A stretch of DNA of 64,000 nucleotides from Pandoraea capi (GTDB lineage Bacteria > Pseudomonadota > Gammaproteobacteria > Burkholderiales > Burkholderiaceae). Each line of letters opens with the position of its first letter. Positions within the stretch are counted from its first letter, which is position 1. The DNA lies in the NCBI RefSeq assembly GCF_902459735.1, contig NZ_CABPRV010000003.1, positions 372,001 through 436,000 on the forward strand, written 5' to 3'. Positions 17,847 through 28,056 of the stretch are shown piece by piece. The position numbers and the translations under genes were made by a program. The notes beneath the pieces are model-generated. The model searched no databases and had not been told where the DNA came from. It saw only the letters and a program-made list of their open reading frames with translations.

Positions 17847-18851
17847 ATGCTGAGATTCGTCCTGAGACGACTAGGCATGGTGATACCGACGTTCATCGGC
17901 ATCACTATCCTCGCGTTCGCGCTCATTCACCTCATTCCCGGCGATCCGATCGAGGTGCTGGTGGGCGAGCGTAATCTCGACCCCGTCATGCACGCCGAAG
18001 CGATGAAGCGACTGGGGCTCGATCAGCCACTCACCACGCAATATTTCGTCTATCTGAAGCACGCGGCGCAGGGTGACCTCGGGCGCTCCATCGTGAGCAA
18101 CGAGGGCGTGCTTCACGAGTTCTTCGCGCGTTTCCCCGCCACGCTCGAACTGGCCTTGTGCGCGATGATTTTCGCGCTGGTCGTGGGCTTGCCCGCTGGC
18201 GTGGCCGCGTCGCTCAGACGCGGCAAGATGCTCGACCACACCACCATGGGCGCAGCGCTCACCGGCTACTCCATGCCGATCTTCTGGTGGGGGCTGCTGC
18301 TCATCATGCTGTTCTCCGTCGACTTGCAGTGGACGCCCGTGTCGGGGCGTATCGGTGTCGAGTACGACGTGCCCAGCGTGACCGGCTTCATGCTCATCGA
18401 CACGCTGCTGTCGGGAGACGAAGGGGCGTTCGCGTCGGCGTTCAGCCATCTGATCTTGCCGACCATCGTGCTCGGCACGGTGCCGCTGGCGGTGATCGCA
18501 CGCATGACACGCTCGGCCATGCTCGAAGTGCTGCGTGAGGATTACATCCGCACGGCGAGGGCGAAGGGGCTGTCGCCGTGGCGCGTGATCGTCGTGCATG
18601 CCCTGCGCAATGCGCTGATTCCGGTCATCACGGTGATCGGGCTGCAAGTCGGCACGTTGCTCGCGGGGGCGGTGCTCACCGAAAACGTGTTCTCGTGGCC
18701 CGGCATCGGCAAATGGCTGATCGACGCCATTCTCCGGCGCGACTATCCGGTGGTGCAGGGCGGCATTCTGCTCATCGCGACGGGCGTGATTCTGGTCAAC
18801 CTGCTGGTCGACGTGCTCTACGGCGTCGTCAACCCGCGCATCCGGCACTGA
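17847..18851 (+). CDS. dppB: Dipeptide ABC transporter, permease DppB
   Basis: A 334-residue inner-membrane permease. The start MLRFVLRRLGMVIPTFIGI and early HLIPGDP segment are typical of DppB/OppB, and the EAA loop that contacts the ATPases is EDYIRTARAKGLSPWRVI. The frame is open 57 bases further upstream, but the ATG at 17847 begins the family-typical N-terminus. dppC follows after 11 bases; AGGAGG for dppC overlaps the dppB stop. Confidence 0.93.
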   Translation: MLRFVLRRLGMVIPTFIGITILAFALIHLIPGDPIEVLVGERNLDPVMHAEAMKRLGLDQPLTTQYFVYLKHAAQGDLGRSIVSNEGVLHEFFARFPATLELALCAMIFALVVGLPAGVAASLRRGKMLDHTTMGAALTGYSMPIFWWGLLLIMLFSVDLQWTPVSGRIGVEYDVPSVTGFMLIDTLLSGDEGAFASAFSHLILPTIVLGTVPLAVIARMTRSAMLEVLREDYIRTARAKGLSPWRVIVVHALRNALIPVITVIGLQVGTLLAGAVLTENVFSWPGIGKWLIDAILRRDYPVVQGGILLIATGVILVNLLVDVLYGVVNPRIRH

Positions 18852-18862
18852 GGAGGTCATCG

Positions 18863-19783
18863 ATGAGTGACACGCCTGCTACGCTGCCGCCCCCCGCTGC
18901 GGTCACGGCGACGCCTCGCGCGCGCCTGATCCGGGAGTTCCTGCGCAGCTTTACCTCCAACCGCGGCGCGACCGTCGCGGCCATCATTCTGTTGCTGATG
19001 TTCGCGGCGGCGATTCTCGCACCGCTGATCTCGCCGCACAGCCCCATCGAACAGTACCGGGACTTCGTAAAGATTCCGCCCGCGTGGTTCGAGGGCGGCA
19101 ACGCCAGATTCCTGCTGGGCACTGACGAAGCCGGACGCGACATTCTTTCGCGCCTGATCTACGGCTCGCGTCTGTCGTTCTGGATTGGTCTGTCGTCGGT
19201 GGTGCTGTCGCTGATTCCCGGCATTCTGCTCGGGCTGCTGGCGGCCTTTTTCCCGCGCTGGCTCGATACGCCGATCATGCGTCTGATGGACATGATGATG
19301 GCGCTGCCGTCGCTGCTGCTGGCGGTGGCCGTGGTGGCCGTGATCGGTCCCGGGCTTGCCAACACGACCATCGCCATCGCGATCGTGACGTTGCCCGCGT
19401 ATGTGCGTCTGACGCGTGCGGCGGCCATCGGCGAGTTGCAACGCGAATACGTCGTGGCGTCTCGCATGGCGGGCGCGGGCACGCTGCGTCTGATGTTCTC
19501 GACGGTGCTGCCGAACTGCGCGGCGCCGCTCATCGTGCAGGCGACGCTGAGTTTCTCGGTGGCCATTCTCGACGCGGCGGCGCTCGGCTTCCTCGGCCTG
19601 GGCGTGCAGCCGCCGCTCGCGGAGTGGGGCTCGATGCTCGCGTCCGCCCGCGACTACATGGAAAGTGCCTGGTGGATCGTGACGCTGCCGGGACTTGCGA
19701 TCGTCATCTCGGTCCTTGCCATCAACCTGGTCGGCGACGGCCTGCGCGATGCCCTCGACCCCAAACTGAAGCGAATCGCATGA
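18863..19783 (+). CDS. dppC: Dipeptide ABC transporter, permease DppC
   Basis: A 306-residue inner-membrane permease. About 25 N-terminal residues rich in Pro and Ala precede the OppC-N segment ([22 protein letters not shown]). [21 protein letters not shown] is the DppC/OppC hallmark, and the EAA loop is [20 protein letters not shown] lies six bases before the ATG. Its stop overlaps the dppD start by 4 bases (ATGA). Confidence 0.93.
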   Translation: MSDTPATLPPPAAVTATPRARLIREFLRSFTSNRGATVAAIILLLMFAAAILAPLISPHSPIEQYRDFVKIPPAWFEGGNARFLLGTDEAGRDILSRLIYGSRLSFWIGLSSVVLSLIPGILLGLLAAFFPRWLDTPIMRLMDMMMALPSLLLAVAVVAVIGPGLANTTIAIAIVTLPAYVRLTRAAAIGELQREYVVASRMAGAGTLRLMFSTVLPNCAAPLIVQATLSFSVAILDAAALGFLGLGVQPPLAEWGSMLASARDYMESAWWIVTLPGLAIVISVLAINLVGDGLRDALDPKLKRIA

Positions 19784-20793
19784 GTCTGCTCTCCATTCGA
19801 AATCTATCGGTCGACTTCGACGGCGCGCGCGCGGTCGACGCCATCGACCTCGACGTCGGTCAGGGCGAGATTCTCGGCGTGGTCGGCGAGTCCGGTTCGG
19901 GCAAGAGCGTGACGATGCTCGCGCTCATGGGCCTGATCGACGCCCCGGGGCGCGTGAGCGCCGACGAGGTGCGCTTCGACGGCAAGGATCTGCTGGGCGC
20001 GTCCAAGCGTGAGCGTCGCAACATCGTCGGGCGCGACGTCTCGATGATCTTTCAGGATGCGCTCACCAGCCTGAACCCGAGCTACACCATCGGCTATCAG
20101 ATCGGCGAGGTGCTGCGTCGGCACATGGGCTTGCGCGGACGAGCGCTGCGCGAGCGCATCGTCGAGTTGCTGGAGCAGGTCGAGATTCCCGATGCCGCGA
20201 ACCGCCTTGGCGCTTATCCGCATCAGCTCTCCGGCGGGATGAATCAGCGGGTGATGATCGCGATGGCGATCGCCTGCCGTCCGAAGCTGCTGATTGCCGA
20301 CGAGCCGACGACCGCGCTCGACGTCACCATTCAGGCGCAGATCATGGCGCTGCTGCTGCAACTTCAGAAGGATTACGGCATGTCGCTCGTGCTGATTTCC
20401 CACGACCTTGCCGTCGTGGCGGAAGTCGCGCACAAGGTAGCGGTCATGTATGCGGGGCAGGTGATCGAAGTCCAGCAGGTGCCGGCGCTGTTCGATGCAC
20501 CGCACCATCCCTACACGGAAGCTTTACTTTCTGCGATCCCCGAGCACAACCGAGGGGTGCGCCGGCTGCATACGCTGCCGGGGGTGGTGCCGGGACGCGA
20601 CGACCGTCCGGCGGGGTGTCTGCTCTCGCCGCGTTGTCCTTATGCCGACGCCCACTGCCGCGAGGCGCAGCCCGCGCTCACGCCCTACGTCGGGCCGAGT
20701 GCTGTGGGTTCACCGCGTTTGCGGTGTTTCAAGCCGTTGCCGCATGCGGTGGCTGAGGTCTCGGGTGGTCGTTCGACGGGAGGTGCGCAATGA
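19780..20793 (+). CDS. dppD: Dipeptide ABC transporter, ATP-binding protein DppD
   Basis: A 337-residue ATPase. Walker A is GESGSGKS, the signature is LSGGMNQR, and Walker B is [12 protein letters not shown]; the C-terminal oligopeptide-transporter domain has the cysteine-bearing [14 protein letters not shown] motif. It pairs with DppF to power DppBC. The open frame extends far upstream inside dppC, but the ATG at 19780, which overlaps the dppC stop, starts the protein. It also overlaps dppF by 4 bases. Confidence 0.93.
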   Translation: MSLLSIRNLSVDFDGARAVDAIDLDVGQGEILGVVGESGSGKSVTMLALMGLIDAPGRVSADEVRFDGKDLLGASKRERRNIVGRDVSMIFQDALTSLNPSYTIGYQIGEVLRRHMGLRGRALRERIVELLEQVEIPDAANRLGAYPHQLSGGMNQRVMIAMAIACRPKLLIADEPTTALDVTIQAQIMALLLQLQKDYGMSLVLISHDLAVVAEVAHKVAVMYAGQVIEVQQVPALFDAPHHPYTEALLSAIPEHNRGVRRLHTLPGVVPGRDDRPAGCLLSPRCPYADAHCREAQPALTPYVGPSAVGSPRLRCFKPLPHAVAEVSGGRSTGGAQ

Positions 20794-21818
20794 GTGAAAC
20801 GGTTTTCGCGACACCGCCGGGAATTCCGCAGGTAGGGGCGTCGGGTGGGAATGTGGTGTTGTCCGCGCAGGATTTGACGCGTTTTTATACCGTGGGTCGC
20901 GGCATGTTCCGTGGGGTGGCGAGCGTCAAGGCGCTGAATGGCGTGTCTTTCGAGCTGAAAGCCGGCCGTACGCTGGCGGTCGTCGGCGAGTCGGGGTGCG
21001 GCAAATCGACGCTGGCGCGGGTGCTGACATTGATCGAAGCCCCCACGTCCGGCAGACTCTTCGTCGATGCCACCGAGACGACGGCAGCGTCGGCGGGCGA
21101 GCTGGCGCCGTTGCGCACGCGGATTCAGATGGTGTTCCAGAACCCGTATGCGTCGCTCAACCCGCGCAAGACGGTGGGACAGGCGCTCGATGAGCCGCTG
21201 GCCATCAACACGTCGCTCAGCCGCGCCGAGCGGGGCGAGAAGATCGCCGAGATGATGCGTACCGTGGGTTTGCGCCCGGAGCACGTGGCGCGTTATCCGC
21301 ACATGTTTTCGGGCGGCCAGCGTCAGCGCGTGGCGATTGCCCGGGCGATGATTCTGTCGCCGGCGATTGTGGTGGCGGACGAGCCCGTTTCGGCCCTGGA
21401 TGTCTCAATTCAGGCACAGATCCTGAATCTTTTCATGGATTTGCAGGACCGATACGCGACGAGTTACGTGTTCGTGTCGCATAATCTCGCGGTGGTCGAG
21501 CATGTGGCCGACGACGTCATGGTGATGTATCTCGGCCGCGCGGTCGAACACGGTCCCAAGGCCACCGTGTTCGGCAAGCCGCTGCATCCGTACACCAAGG
21601 CGTTGATGTCGGCGACGCCGGCGATCAAGGCGTCCGAGCGTCGTGTGAAGATTCCGCTGATCGGCGAATTGCCTTCGCCGCTGCGTCCGCCGCCCGGGTG
21701 TGCCTTTGCGCCGCGCTGCCCGTATGCCATCGACCGTTGCCGTGAGGAAGTGCCGCAATTGCGCGAATTCGAGGGACGTCTGATGGCGTGCCATCGGGTC
21801 GAAGACATAGAGGGATAA
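20790..21818 (+). CDS. dppF: Dipeptide ABC transporter, ATP-binding protein DppF
   Basis: A 342-residue ATPase with Walker A GESGCGKS, signature FSGGQRQR, Walker [12 protein letters not shown], and the C-terminal [14 protein letters not shown] motif of the oligopeptide-transporter domain. The N-terminal extension of about 30 residues before the ABC core is longer than in DppD, as is usual for DppF. It ends the dpp operon; the next gene starts within a few bases. Confidence 0.93.
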   Translation: MSETVFATPPGIPQVGASGGNVVLSAQDLTRFYTVGRGMFRGVASVKALNGVSFELKAGRTLAVVGESGCGKSTLARVLTLIEAPTSGRLFVDATETTAASAGELAPLRTRIQMVFQNPYASLNPRKTVGQALDEPLAINTSLSRAERGEKIAEMMRTVGLRPEHVARYPHMFSGGQRQRVAIARAMILSPAIVVADEPVSALDVSIQAQILNLFMDLQDRYATSYVFVSHNLAVVEHVADDVMVMYLGRAVEHGPKATVFGKPLHPYTKALMSATPAIKASERRVKIPLIGELPSPLRPPPGCAFAPRCPYAIDRCREEVPQLREFEGRLMACHRVEDIEG

Positions 21819-21823
21819 CGAGA

Positions 21824-22816
21824 TTGGGTGGACCACCACGCGCGACACCTGTTCGCCGGGGCGTTGCTTTGACCGGCTGGCTGCTGGGTTGCTTGCTCAT
21901 GACGCTCGCCGTCACGCTGGACGCGGCATCGACTGCGGCCCCGCGCGCGGTGGTGCCGCGAACCTTCCCGTTAGTGGTCCCGGAGCCCGGCGAACCGCCG
22001 CCGGGCGCCAATCTCCCGTTCTATGAAGCCCGCAAGGGCGACATGACCATCTACGTGATGGGCACCCTGCACGTCGGCAAGCCCGACGACTACCCGTTCC
22101 GCAAAGTCGTGGTCGATGCGCTGCGCGTGTCGAAGGTGGTGGCGTTCGAGCTCTCGCCCGACGATCTGACGATGTCGCAGGACGACGTGCAGAAATACGG
22201 CATGTGTACGCGGGCCTGTCTGCCTCGGTTGATTCCTGCGCCGTTATGGCGCAAGTTGCGCGACCGGCTCAAGGGCAATCCGCCCATGCTCGCCGAGATT
22301 CGTCACATGCGGCCGTGGCTGGCGGCGCTGCTCGTCGAGACGCTGGACTCGATGGGCGCCGATTTGCAGACCGAGTACGGCACGGAAAACCAGTTGGAGA
22401 ACATCTATCGCGGCCGGATCGTCGGTCTCGAATCGCTCGCCGAGCAGATGGATGCCTTCACCGGTCTGACCGGGCCGCAGCAAAACGAGTTGCTGGCTCA
22501 GGAGTTGGTGCTCACCCCGAAGACGGCGACGGCGCAGGTCGAGGAGTTGCATCGGCTGTGGCGGGCGGGGGATGCCGAGCTGGTGTTCGACTGGTCGCAG
22601 AGCAAGGCGGCGCAGGTGCGACGCAACGTGGCACTGGCCGACGCCATCGACGAGCGCATTCTCTATTCGCGCAACCGGCGTTTTCTCGCACGCATGCTGT
22701 TCCTGGCGGACCCGGGCAAGCCGGTATTCGTCGCGATCGGCACATTGCATCTCGGCGGCCCGCATGGCGTGCTGCAACTGCTGCGCGAACACGGGTTCTC
22801 GGTCGCGCAGCGTTGA
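21824..22816 (+). CDS. TraB/GumN family protein
   Basis: About 330 residues. The conserved TraB/GumN N-terminal motif is present as MTIYVMGTLHVGKPDDYP, with VVAFELSPDD following and the family end FVAIGTLHLGGPHGV at the C-terminus. An N-terminal hydrophobic stretch (LTGWLLGCLLMTLAVTL) looks like a signal peptide or anchor, so the protein is probably periplasmic. I prefer the TTG at 21824, eight bases after AGGGAT; a GTG at 21788 inside dppF is the other option. The Gx-x-H motifs suggest a metal-dependent hydrolase related to the Tiki/EreA fold; no substrate is known. It may be read through from dppF. Confidence 0.8.
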   Translation: MGGPPRATPVRRGVALTGWLLGCLLMTLAVTLDAASTAAPRAVVPRTFPLVVPEPGEPPPGANLPFYEARKGDMTIYVMGTLHVGKPDDYPFRKVVVDALRVSKVVAFELSPDDLTMSQDDVQKYGMCTRACLPRLIPAPLWRKLRDRLKGNPPMLAEIRHMRPWLAALLVETLDSMGADLQTEYGTENQLENIYRGRIVGLESLAEQMDAFTGLTGPQQNELLAQELVLTPKTATAQVEELHRLWRAGDAELVFDWSQSKAAQVRRNVALADAIDERILYSRNRRFLARMLFLADPGKPVFVAIGTLHLGGPHGVLQLLREHGFSVAQR

Positions 22817-22862
22817 AATATCGGTAGTCGATCCGACTGTCCGAACCAGTCATTGGAAAATT

Positions 22863-22886
22863 GGGCGATTCGCATAGGAATCGCCC
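22863..22886 (+). terminator. 9-bp inverted repeat after the TraB gene
   Basis: GGGCGATTC (22863-22871) and GAATCGCCC (22878-22886) form a perfect stem with a six-base loop, 46 bases after the TraB/GumN stop. There is no T-run downstream on the plus strand, so termination is uncertain. It lies just upstream of the toxin-antitoxin promoter and insulates the two units. Confidence 0.5.
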
Positions 22887-22905
22887 GAGAAATCTCCCGA
22901 CCCGA

Positions 22906-22953
22906 TTGACTCGCCCATCCCTGACGATTAATTTGGCAACACTCGTGTGAGTG
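22906..22953 (+). promoter_or_regulatory. Promoter and operator of the toxin-antitoxin pair
   Basis: TTGACT at 22906-22911 and TAATTT at 22929-22934 are 17 bases apart, a good sigma-70 promoter. The expected transcription start (about 22941) lies inside the dyad CACTC-GTGT-GAGTG (22940-22953), the place where toxin-antitoxin complexes usually bind to repress their own operon. AGGA precedes the antitoxin ATG by seven bases. Confidence 0.6.
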
Positions 22954-22985
22954 GCCCCCCGCCCAAATCCTAGTCAGGAATCACG

Positions 22986-23378
22986 ATGCAGATTGTCGAT
23001 CAGCAGAACGCCGATTCATTCGTGCGCCGCCAGCCGGTGTTCGCCCCGATCCCCGTGCCTGAGCTTTACCCGCTCAGCGCTGAAGAAGAAGCCCATATCC
23101 GCCGCGAAGCGCAGATGCTTTACGACGCGACGATTCGTGGACTTGCGGATGTCGCCGCAGGCCGCAAGTTACCGAGCGAGGTTGTCAAAACCGGATGCTC
23201 CGTCGATCTCAATCCCGAATACTTCGAGACACCCCACGATCCCGACGAGATCGATGTCGAAGAATTTTTTGCGGTGCTGATGGGGCTGAGAGATCTGGAG
23301 GCCGGACGGGTGGTGCCGGATGAGATTGTCAGTGCCCAGTTTGCCGAATATAGCCGGAGGCTGTTGGATACGCTGTGA
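22986..23378 (+). CDS. Putative antitoxin with duplicated GLxDxxAGRxxP motif
   Basis: A 130-residue acidic protein directly upstream of, and overlapping by 4 bases (GTGA), a RelE/ParE-type toxin gene. The segment GLADVAAGRKLPSEVV (residues 52-67) is repeated as GLRDLEAGRVVPDEIV (100-115), a 48-residue tandem duplication. Motifs of this form (G-x-x-D-x-x-AGR-x-x-P) occur near the C-terminus of many ParD/RelB-like antitoxins, where they bind the toxin. No clear DNA-binding fold is seen at the N-terminus, which is Gln/Pro-rich. The antitoxin role is inferred from the partner, the gene order and the promoter/operator. Confidence 0.65.
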   Translation: MQIVDQQNADSFVRRQPVFAPIPVPELYPLSAEEEAHIRREAQMLYDATIRGLADVAAGRKLPSEVVKTGCSVDLNPEYFETPHDPDEIDVEEFFAVLMGLRDLEAGRVVPDEIVSAQFAEYSRRLLDTL

Positions 23379-23677
23379 CGGTGACGATTCGTTGGTCAGA
23401 CTATGCGCTGCGCGAACGTTCCATTATCTGGAATCAACTATTGAATGCCAGTCCACGCGCGGCTGCAAACTTGAATGATGCTATAGAACGCGCACTTAGG
23501 AATCTTCGGGTGTTTCCCTCAATGGGGCGTCTTCACCGAACTGGTAACGACCGAACGTTGTTGCCGCACAGGCGTTACAGGATGGTCTACCGTCTAAAGG
23601 AGAATGCCGTGACCATCCTGTCATTACATAACGTGAATCGTCCCTGGCCTCCCAGGGACTATCCATTTAACGACTAA
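23375..23677 (+). CDS. RelE/ParE superfamily toxin
   Basis: A 100-residue basic protein. IRWSDYALRERSIIWNQLL opens as in ParE/RelE toxins, LRVFPSMGRLHRTGNDRTLL is the central P-x-x-GR segment, and HRRYRMVYRLKENAVTILSLHNVNRPWP is the diagnostic C-terminal strand pair. Relatives either cleave mRNA on the ribosome (RelE) or poison gyrase (ParE); which applies cannot be told here. The start is the GTG overlapping the antitoxin stop. Base composition is visibly less GC-rich than the flanking genes, consistent with horizontal acquisition. It converges on ureG with a 31-base gap. Confidence 0.8.
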   Translation: MTVTIRWSDYALRERSIIWNQLLNASPRAAANLNDAIERALRNLRVFPSMGRLHRTGNDRTLLPHRRYRMVYRLKENAVTILSLHNVNRPWPPRDYPFND

Positions 23678-23708
23678 CTGAGTGTTACCCGGCGGCCCCC
23701 GCATCCCT

Positions 23709-24347
23709 TCACGCGAGCATCCCTCGCGCTTCGATAAAGCTGATGATCTCCTGAAGGCCTTTGCCTTCCTTCATGTTCCCCATCACGAACGGACGCATTC
23801 CCCGCATCTTCTGCGTGTCGGAGCGCATGATGTCGAGCGACGCGCCGACGTATGGGGCGAGATCGGTCTTGTTGATCACCAGCAGATCAGACTTGGTGAT
23901 GCCCGGGCCGCCCTTGCGCGGAATCTTCTCCCCACCGGCGACATCGATCACGTAGATGGTGAGGTCCGACAACTCGGGGCTGAACGTTGCCGCGAGATTG
24001 TCGCCACCGGACTCGATGAAGACGACGTCGGCATCCGGAAAACGATCGAGCATGCGTTCGACGGCTTCGAGGTTGATCGATGCATCTTCACGAATCGCCG
24101 TGTGCGGACAACCGCCCGTCTCGACGCCGAGAATGCGTTCGGGTTCCAGCGCACCCGCGACCGTGAGCAGGCGCTGGTCTTCTTTCGTGTAGATGTCGTT
24201 GGTGATGACGACGAGATCGTAACGCTCGCGCATGGCCTTGCAGAGCATCTCGGTCAGTGTGGTCTTGCCGGAGCCGACGGGGCCTCCGATGCCGACACGC
24301 AGCGGCGGATTCTTCTTGGTACGACGGGCGTTGGCAGTTGTCGTCAT
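23709..24347 (-). CDS. ureG: Urease accessory GTPase UreG
   Basis: A 212-residue SIMIBI-class GTPase that drives nickel insertion into urease with UreD/UreF and UreE. P-loop GGPVGSGKT, metal-binding CPH in [24 protein letters not shown], and the G4 motif NKTDLA are all present. The ATG at 24347 ([13 protein letters not shown]) gives the normal family length; the longer open frame upstream is unrelated to the family. It is the last gene of the urease operon, about 110 bases after ureF, and faces the toxin gene tail to tail. Confidence 0.95.
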   Translation of the reverse strand: MTTTANARRTKKNPPLRVGIGGPVGSGKTTLTEMLCKAMRERYDLVVITNDIYTKEDQRLLTVAGALEPERILGVETGGCPHTAIREDASINLEAVERMLDRFPDADVVFIESGGDNLAATFSPELSDLTIYVIDVAGGEKIPRKGGPGITKSDLLVINKTDLAPYVGASLDIMRSDTQKMRGMRPFVMGNMKEGKGLQEIISFIEARGMLA

Positions 24348-24456
24348 GGCGAATGTCGTGGTGGCGGTGAAATTGCGAAATGGGGCTAGATGAGACGAAA
24401 TATGACGAAGTGGAACGACAGCGAAGGACGCGATGCTCCGCGTCAGGCAAGCGTGA

Positions 24457-25182
24457 CTACGAGCGGAAAAGCCGTGAGTACTGCGTCTCGTGACGCGACG
24501 CAAGAATGGCGAGCGCCGGGGAAAACGTATTGATCCGGTCGTCTGGCAGCGACGCTGCCCGATGCGCGGCTTCGACCACGCGCGCACGCAGCGCGACGAT
24601 CACGCGTTGCGCCGCAAGCTGTCCGAGCGGGACAGCCTTGAGCGCACCGGCAACCTGATTCTCGAGCCAACTGAACGCATAGGCGACGAGCGTGTCCGGC
24701 AGCGCGGCACCGTGCGTGAGCGCGGCGAACGCGAATGCCGTCGGCAGGGCAATCGGCTTGATCGACGACAGGTATGCGCGCTGCTCCGCGTCGCCCCATT
24801 CGAGCGACACGGCGAGTTGCGTGAGTGACCAGCCCATCTGTTCCGTCTCCGCACGGAGTTCGGCCGCTTCGCGGGTCGCGAGCAACCAGTCGTTGACGTG
24901 CTTCAGGGCAGCCCTATCCCGCGCTTGCCAATGACGCCACTGCCGTGCGAGCAGCGCCAGCTCACCCGTCGTGAACACACCGTCGAGCTGACTCGCGATC
25001 CATCGCTCGGCACTGGGCGCGTCGTGGATGATGCCGTGCTCGACCGCGGCTTCGAGGCCTTGCGAATAGCTGAAGGCACCGATGGGCAGCGCAGGCGACG
25101 CGAGATGCAGCAGCGCCGCGAGCGATTGCAACGACGCCGCTGCAACCGGCTCAGTGAGAGGACTGGCCAGACTTGCCGTCAT
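24457..25182 (-). CDS. ureF: Urease accessory protein UreF
   Basis: A 241-residue all-helical protein that joins the UreD-UreF-UreG activation complex and gates GTP hydrolysis. [21 protein letters not shown] is the classical UreF N-terminal motif, and the C-terminus ends in [12 protein letters not shown], the family end. The gene overlaps the end of ureE by 32 bases. It follows the operon order C-E-F-G. Confidence 0.93.
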   Translation of the reverse strand: MTASLASPLTEPVAAASLQSLAALLHLASPALPIGAFSYSQGLEAAVEHGIIHDAPSAERWIASQLDGVFTTGELALLARQWRHWQARDRAALKHVNDWLLATREAAELRAETEQMGWSLTQLAVSLEWGDAEQRAYLSSIKPIALPTAFAFAALTHGAALPDTLVAYAFSWLENQVAGALKAVPLGQLAAQRVIVALRARVVEAAHRAASLPDDRINTFSPALAILASRHETQYSRLFRS

Positions 25183-26011
25183 CGGTCGGACTCACAGTAG
25201 GAGAGGCAGGGCTTGCGTCTGTCGCAGCGACTTTCACGTCATGGGCATGACCGCAGTCAGGGCCGTGCACATGCCCGTGGTCATGGTCGTGCGAATGTCC
25301 ATGCGCATGATCGTGGCCGCAGCCTGGGCTGTGCACATGTCCGTGATCGTGGTCGTGCGAGTGTCCATGCGCGTGATCGTGACCGCAGCCCGGGCCGTGC
25401 ACATGCCCATGATCGTGGTCATGTCCATGGTCATGCGAATGCCCGTGATGCTCATGAAACACTTGCTGTGCGAGCGCGAAGTCCTCGGCGAACGTCGCAT
25501 CATGCCCATGCTTGTGACCGCCGCCATAAGCGCCAGCTTCCGGCTCGAACGGCATCAACGCTTCCGCCACGTCGACGTCCAGCCGCAGCAGCATGTCGCG
25601 CAGCACCGGGTCGTATTCGAGCTTGAGATAACCGTCACCGACTTCGACAGGCGTATGACGATTACCGAGGTGATACGCCGCACGCGTGAGCGCGAGCGCA
25701 GTCGATGCCGTCACGAGCAGCACGGTCTCGGGCGCGGCCTCCACGCGGATGAAGCCACCGTCGTCAGCGACCAGCATGTCGCCACCCCGCAGCACCGTGC
25801 CGCGCGGCAGGAACAAGGCGACGTCCTCACCGGTTTCCAGCGTCGCCCGCAGACGGCTTTTGCTGCGCGCGTCGAACGGCAGCACGAGCGCCGGGGCGCG
25901 ACGCGCGAGCGGTGCGGCGATGCGTCCCGCTTCGAAGCGCTTTTCAACGCGACGCAGCGTCGACGACGAGGGGTTGTCCGCCGGGGCGGGCGATGCGGAA
26001 TCTTGCGGCAT
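25151..26011 (-). CDS. ureE: Urease accessory nickel chaperone UreE with long His-rich tail
   Basis: A 286-residue metallochaperone delivering Ni(II) to the UreDFG-apourease complex. The N-terminal peptide-binding domain and central ferredoxin-like domain ([20 protein letters not shown]) match the family, including the dimer-interface histidine. The C-terminal third is extraordinarily His-rich: more than 30 histidines, mostly in HDH, HGH and HAH steps, organised in 22-residue repeats that each contain a P-G/D-C-GH motif. Most UreE proteins have 150-200 residues and one short His tail, so this one is unusually long. The tail probably stores nickel. Confidence 0.93.
   Translation of the reverse strand: MPQDSASPAPADNPSSSTLRRVEKRFEAGRIAAPLARRAPALVLPFDARSKSRLRATLETGEDVALFLPRGTVLRGGDMLVADDGGFIRVEAAPETVLLVTASTALALTRAAYHLGNRHTPVEVGDGYLKLEYDPVLRDMLLRLDVDVAEALMPFEPEAGAYGGGHKHGHDATFAEDFALAQQVFHEHHGHSHDHGHDHDHGHVHGPGCGHDHAHGHSHDHDHGHVHSPGCGHDHAHGHSHDHDHGHVHGPDCGHAHDVKVAATDASPASPTVSPTDDGKSGQSSH
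25249..25446 (-). repeat. 66-bp tandem repeat inside ureE (22-residue His units)
   Basis: Near-identical 66-bp units begin at 25249 and 25315, with a third, partial unit from 25381. Each encodes a 22-residue unit of the form [23 protein letters not shown]. Differences between units are mostly synonymous third-position changes, so the duplication is not brand new but the protein repeat is being kept. The period is a multiple of three, so changes in copy number would keep the frame. Confidence 0.9.
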
Positions 26012-26014
26012 GGG

Positions 26015-27715
26015 TCAGAAAAGGAAATAACGTTGTGCCATCGGCAGCACGGTCGCCGGCTCGCACGTCAGCAGTTGGCCGTCCGCGATGACCTGATAGG
26101 TCTCGGGGTCGACGCTGATCTGCGGCAGCCAGTCGTTGTTGATCATGTTGGCCTTGGTCACCTGCCGGATATTGCGCACCGGCACGATGCGCTTGGACAG
26201 CCCGAAACGGCCCGCCACGTCGCCATCGTACGCCGCTTGCGACACGAACGTCAGCGAGGTGCGTGCCATGGCCCCGGCCCGTGCCCCGAACATCTCGCGG
26301 TAATGCACCGGCTGCGGCGTCGGGATCGACGCGTTCGGGTCACCCATCAGCGCCGTCGTGATCATGCCGCCCTTGAGAATCAGCGACGGCTTCACGCCGA
26401 AGAACGCCGGCTCCCACAGCACCAGATCCGCCCACTTGCCCACTTCGACGGACCCGATCTCATGCGCCATGCCGTGCGTGATCGCCGGGTTGATCGTGTA
26501 CTTCGCCACGTAGCGCTTGACGCGGAAGTTGTCCGATTGCGACGAGTCTGTCCCGAGCGCGCCGCGTTGCACCTTCATCTTGTGCGCCGTCTGCCACGTG
26601 CGCATGACAACTTCGCCCACACGCCCCATTGCCTGCGAGTCCGAGGAGATCATCGACAGCGCGCCGAGGTCGTGGAGGATGTCTTCCGCCGCAATCGTCT
26701 CGCGACGGATGCGCGATTCGGCAAACGCGATGTCCTCCGCAATGGCCGGATCGAGGTGATGGCAGACCATCAGCATGTCGAGGTGTTCGTCGAGCGTGTT
26801 GATGGTGTACGGGCGGGTCGGATTGGTCGACGACGGCAGCACGTTCGCCTCGCCGCATACCTTCAGGATGTCCGGAGCGTGACCGCCGCCGGCGCCTTCG
26901 GTGTGATACGTGTGAATCGTGCGACCCTTGATCGCCGCGACGGTGGCTTCGACGAAGCCGCCTTCGTTGAGCGTGTCGGTGTGAATGGCGACCTGCGTAT
27001 CGGTGGCGTCGGCCACGGACAGGCAGGCGTCGATGGCGGCAGGCGTGGAGCCCCAGTCCTCGTGAAGCTTCAGGCCGATGGCGCCGGCTTCGATCTGCTC
27101 CATCAACGGCTCGGGCTGACTTACGTTGCCCTTGCCGAGGAAGCCGAGGTTGATCGGCCAGCCGTCGGCGGCCTGGAGCATGCGCTCCATATGCCACGGC
27201 CCCGGCGTGCAGGTGGTCGCGTTGGTGCCGGTCGCGGGGCCGGTGCCGCCGCCGAGCAGCGTCGTCACGCCGGACGACAGCGCCTCTTCGATCTGCTGCG
27301 GACAGATGAAGTGGATGTGCGAATCGATACCGCCGGCCGTGACGATCATGCCTTCACCGGCAATGACCTCCGTCGCCCCGCCCAGCGGAATCGTCACGCC
27401 CGGCTGGATGTCGGGATTGCCCGCCTTGCCGATCCCCCAGATGCGGCCGTCCTTCAGGCCGATGTCGGCCTTGACGATGCCCCAGTGATCGATGATGACG
27501 GCGTTGGTGATGACGGTATCGACCACGTCGGCGCGGGTGCGCTGCGACTGCCCCATGCCGTCACGGATCACCTTGCCGCCGCCGAACTTCACCTCTTCGC
27601 CGTAGATCGTGTAATCGCGTTCGATCTCGATGATGAGTTCCGTATCGGCCAGACGCAGCCGGTCGCCCGTCGTCGGGCCGAACATCTCCGCATACGCGCG
27701 GCGAGAAATCTTCAT
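26015..27715 (-). CDS. ureC: Urease subunit alpha
   Basis: The 566-residue catalytic subunit, hydrolysing urea to ammonia and carbamate in the cytoplasm. The di-nickel site is intact: HIH in [10 protein letters not shown], the carbamylated lysine in [12 protein letters not shown], the histidines of HTDTLNE and [12 protein letters not shown], the aspartate in [11 protein letters not shown], and the flap histidine and cysteine in MLMVCHHLD. Length is standard. The ATG overlaps the ureB stop by 4 bases. The large plus-strand open frame on the opposite strand is a shadow. Confidence 0.97.
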   Translation of the reverse strand: MKISRRAYAEMFGPTTGDRLRLADTELIIEIERDYTIYGEEVKFGGGKVIRDGMGQSQRTRADVVDTVITNAVIIDHWGIVKADIGLKDGRIWGIGKAGNPDIQPGVTIPLGGATEVIAGEGMIVTAGGIDSHIHFICPQQIEEALSSGVTTLLGGGTGPATGTNATTCTPGPWHMERMLQAADGWPINLGFLGKGNVSQPEPLMEQIEAGAIGLKLHEDWGSTPAAIDACLSVADATDTQVAIHTDTLNEGGFVEATVAAIKGRTIHTYHTEGAGGGHAPDILKVCGEANVLPSSTNPTRPYTINTLDEHLDMLMVCHHLDPAIAEDIAFAESRIRRETIAAEDILHDLGALSMISSDSQAMGRVGEVVMRTWQTAHKMKVQRGALGTDSSQSDNFRVKRYVAKYTINPAITHGMAHEIGSVEVGKWADLVLWEPAFFGVKPSLILKGGMITTALMGDPNASIPTPQPVHYREMFGARAGAMARTSLTFVSQAAYDGDVAGRFGLSKRIVPVRNIRQVTKANMINNDWLPQISVDPETYQVIADGQLLTCEPATVLPMAQRYFLF

Positions 27716-28017
27716 AGCGCCCCCATGACGCGACCCGCAAAGCCGTAGACGCGGCGATCGCCCGCCAGCGCCACCAGTTCGACCGTTCGTTGTTGCCCCG
27801 GCTCAAAGCGCACCGCCGTCCCGGCGGCGATATTCAGGCGAAAGCCACGCGTGGCGTCACGGTCGAATTGCAGGGCGTCGTTGACCTCAAAGAAGTGGAA
27901 GTGCGAGCCGATCTGGATCGGACGGTCGCCGGTGTTGGCAACCGTCACGCTGAGGGTCGGACGACCCTCGTTCAGCGTGATTTCGCCATCGGCAGGCAGC
28001 AGTTCTCCGGGAATCAT
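27712..28017 (-). CDS. ureB: Urease subunit beta
   Basis: A 101-residue structural subunit. [19 protein letters not shown] is the family start, and [16 protein letters not shown], then [16 protein letters not shown] are the standard core. It assembles with UreA and UreC as (ABC)3. It lies 39 bases after hupE/ureJ and overlaps ureC by four bases. Confidence 0.96.
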   Translation of the reverse strand: MIPGELLPADGEITLNEGRPTLSVTVANTGDRPIQIGSHFHFFEVNDALQFDRDATRGFRLNIAAGTAVRFEPGQQRTVELVALAGDRRVYGFAGRVMGAL

Positions 28018-28056
28018 GGGGCGTCTCCGTCTGCGGAAAATGTTCGGGTGTCTCGA

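Noticed and set aside
25249-25446. Tandem repeat as a CRISPR array
   Set aside because: The units are in frame inside ureE, have a 66-bp period with no spacers, and encode histidine repeats.
25082-27748. 888-codon plus-strand open frame opposite ureC and ureE
   Set aside because: It is antisense to intact urease genes; high GC makes long shadow frames common, and its protein is Arg/His-rich without any family motif.
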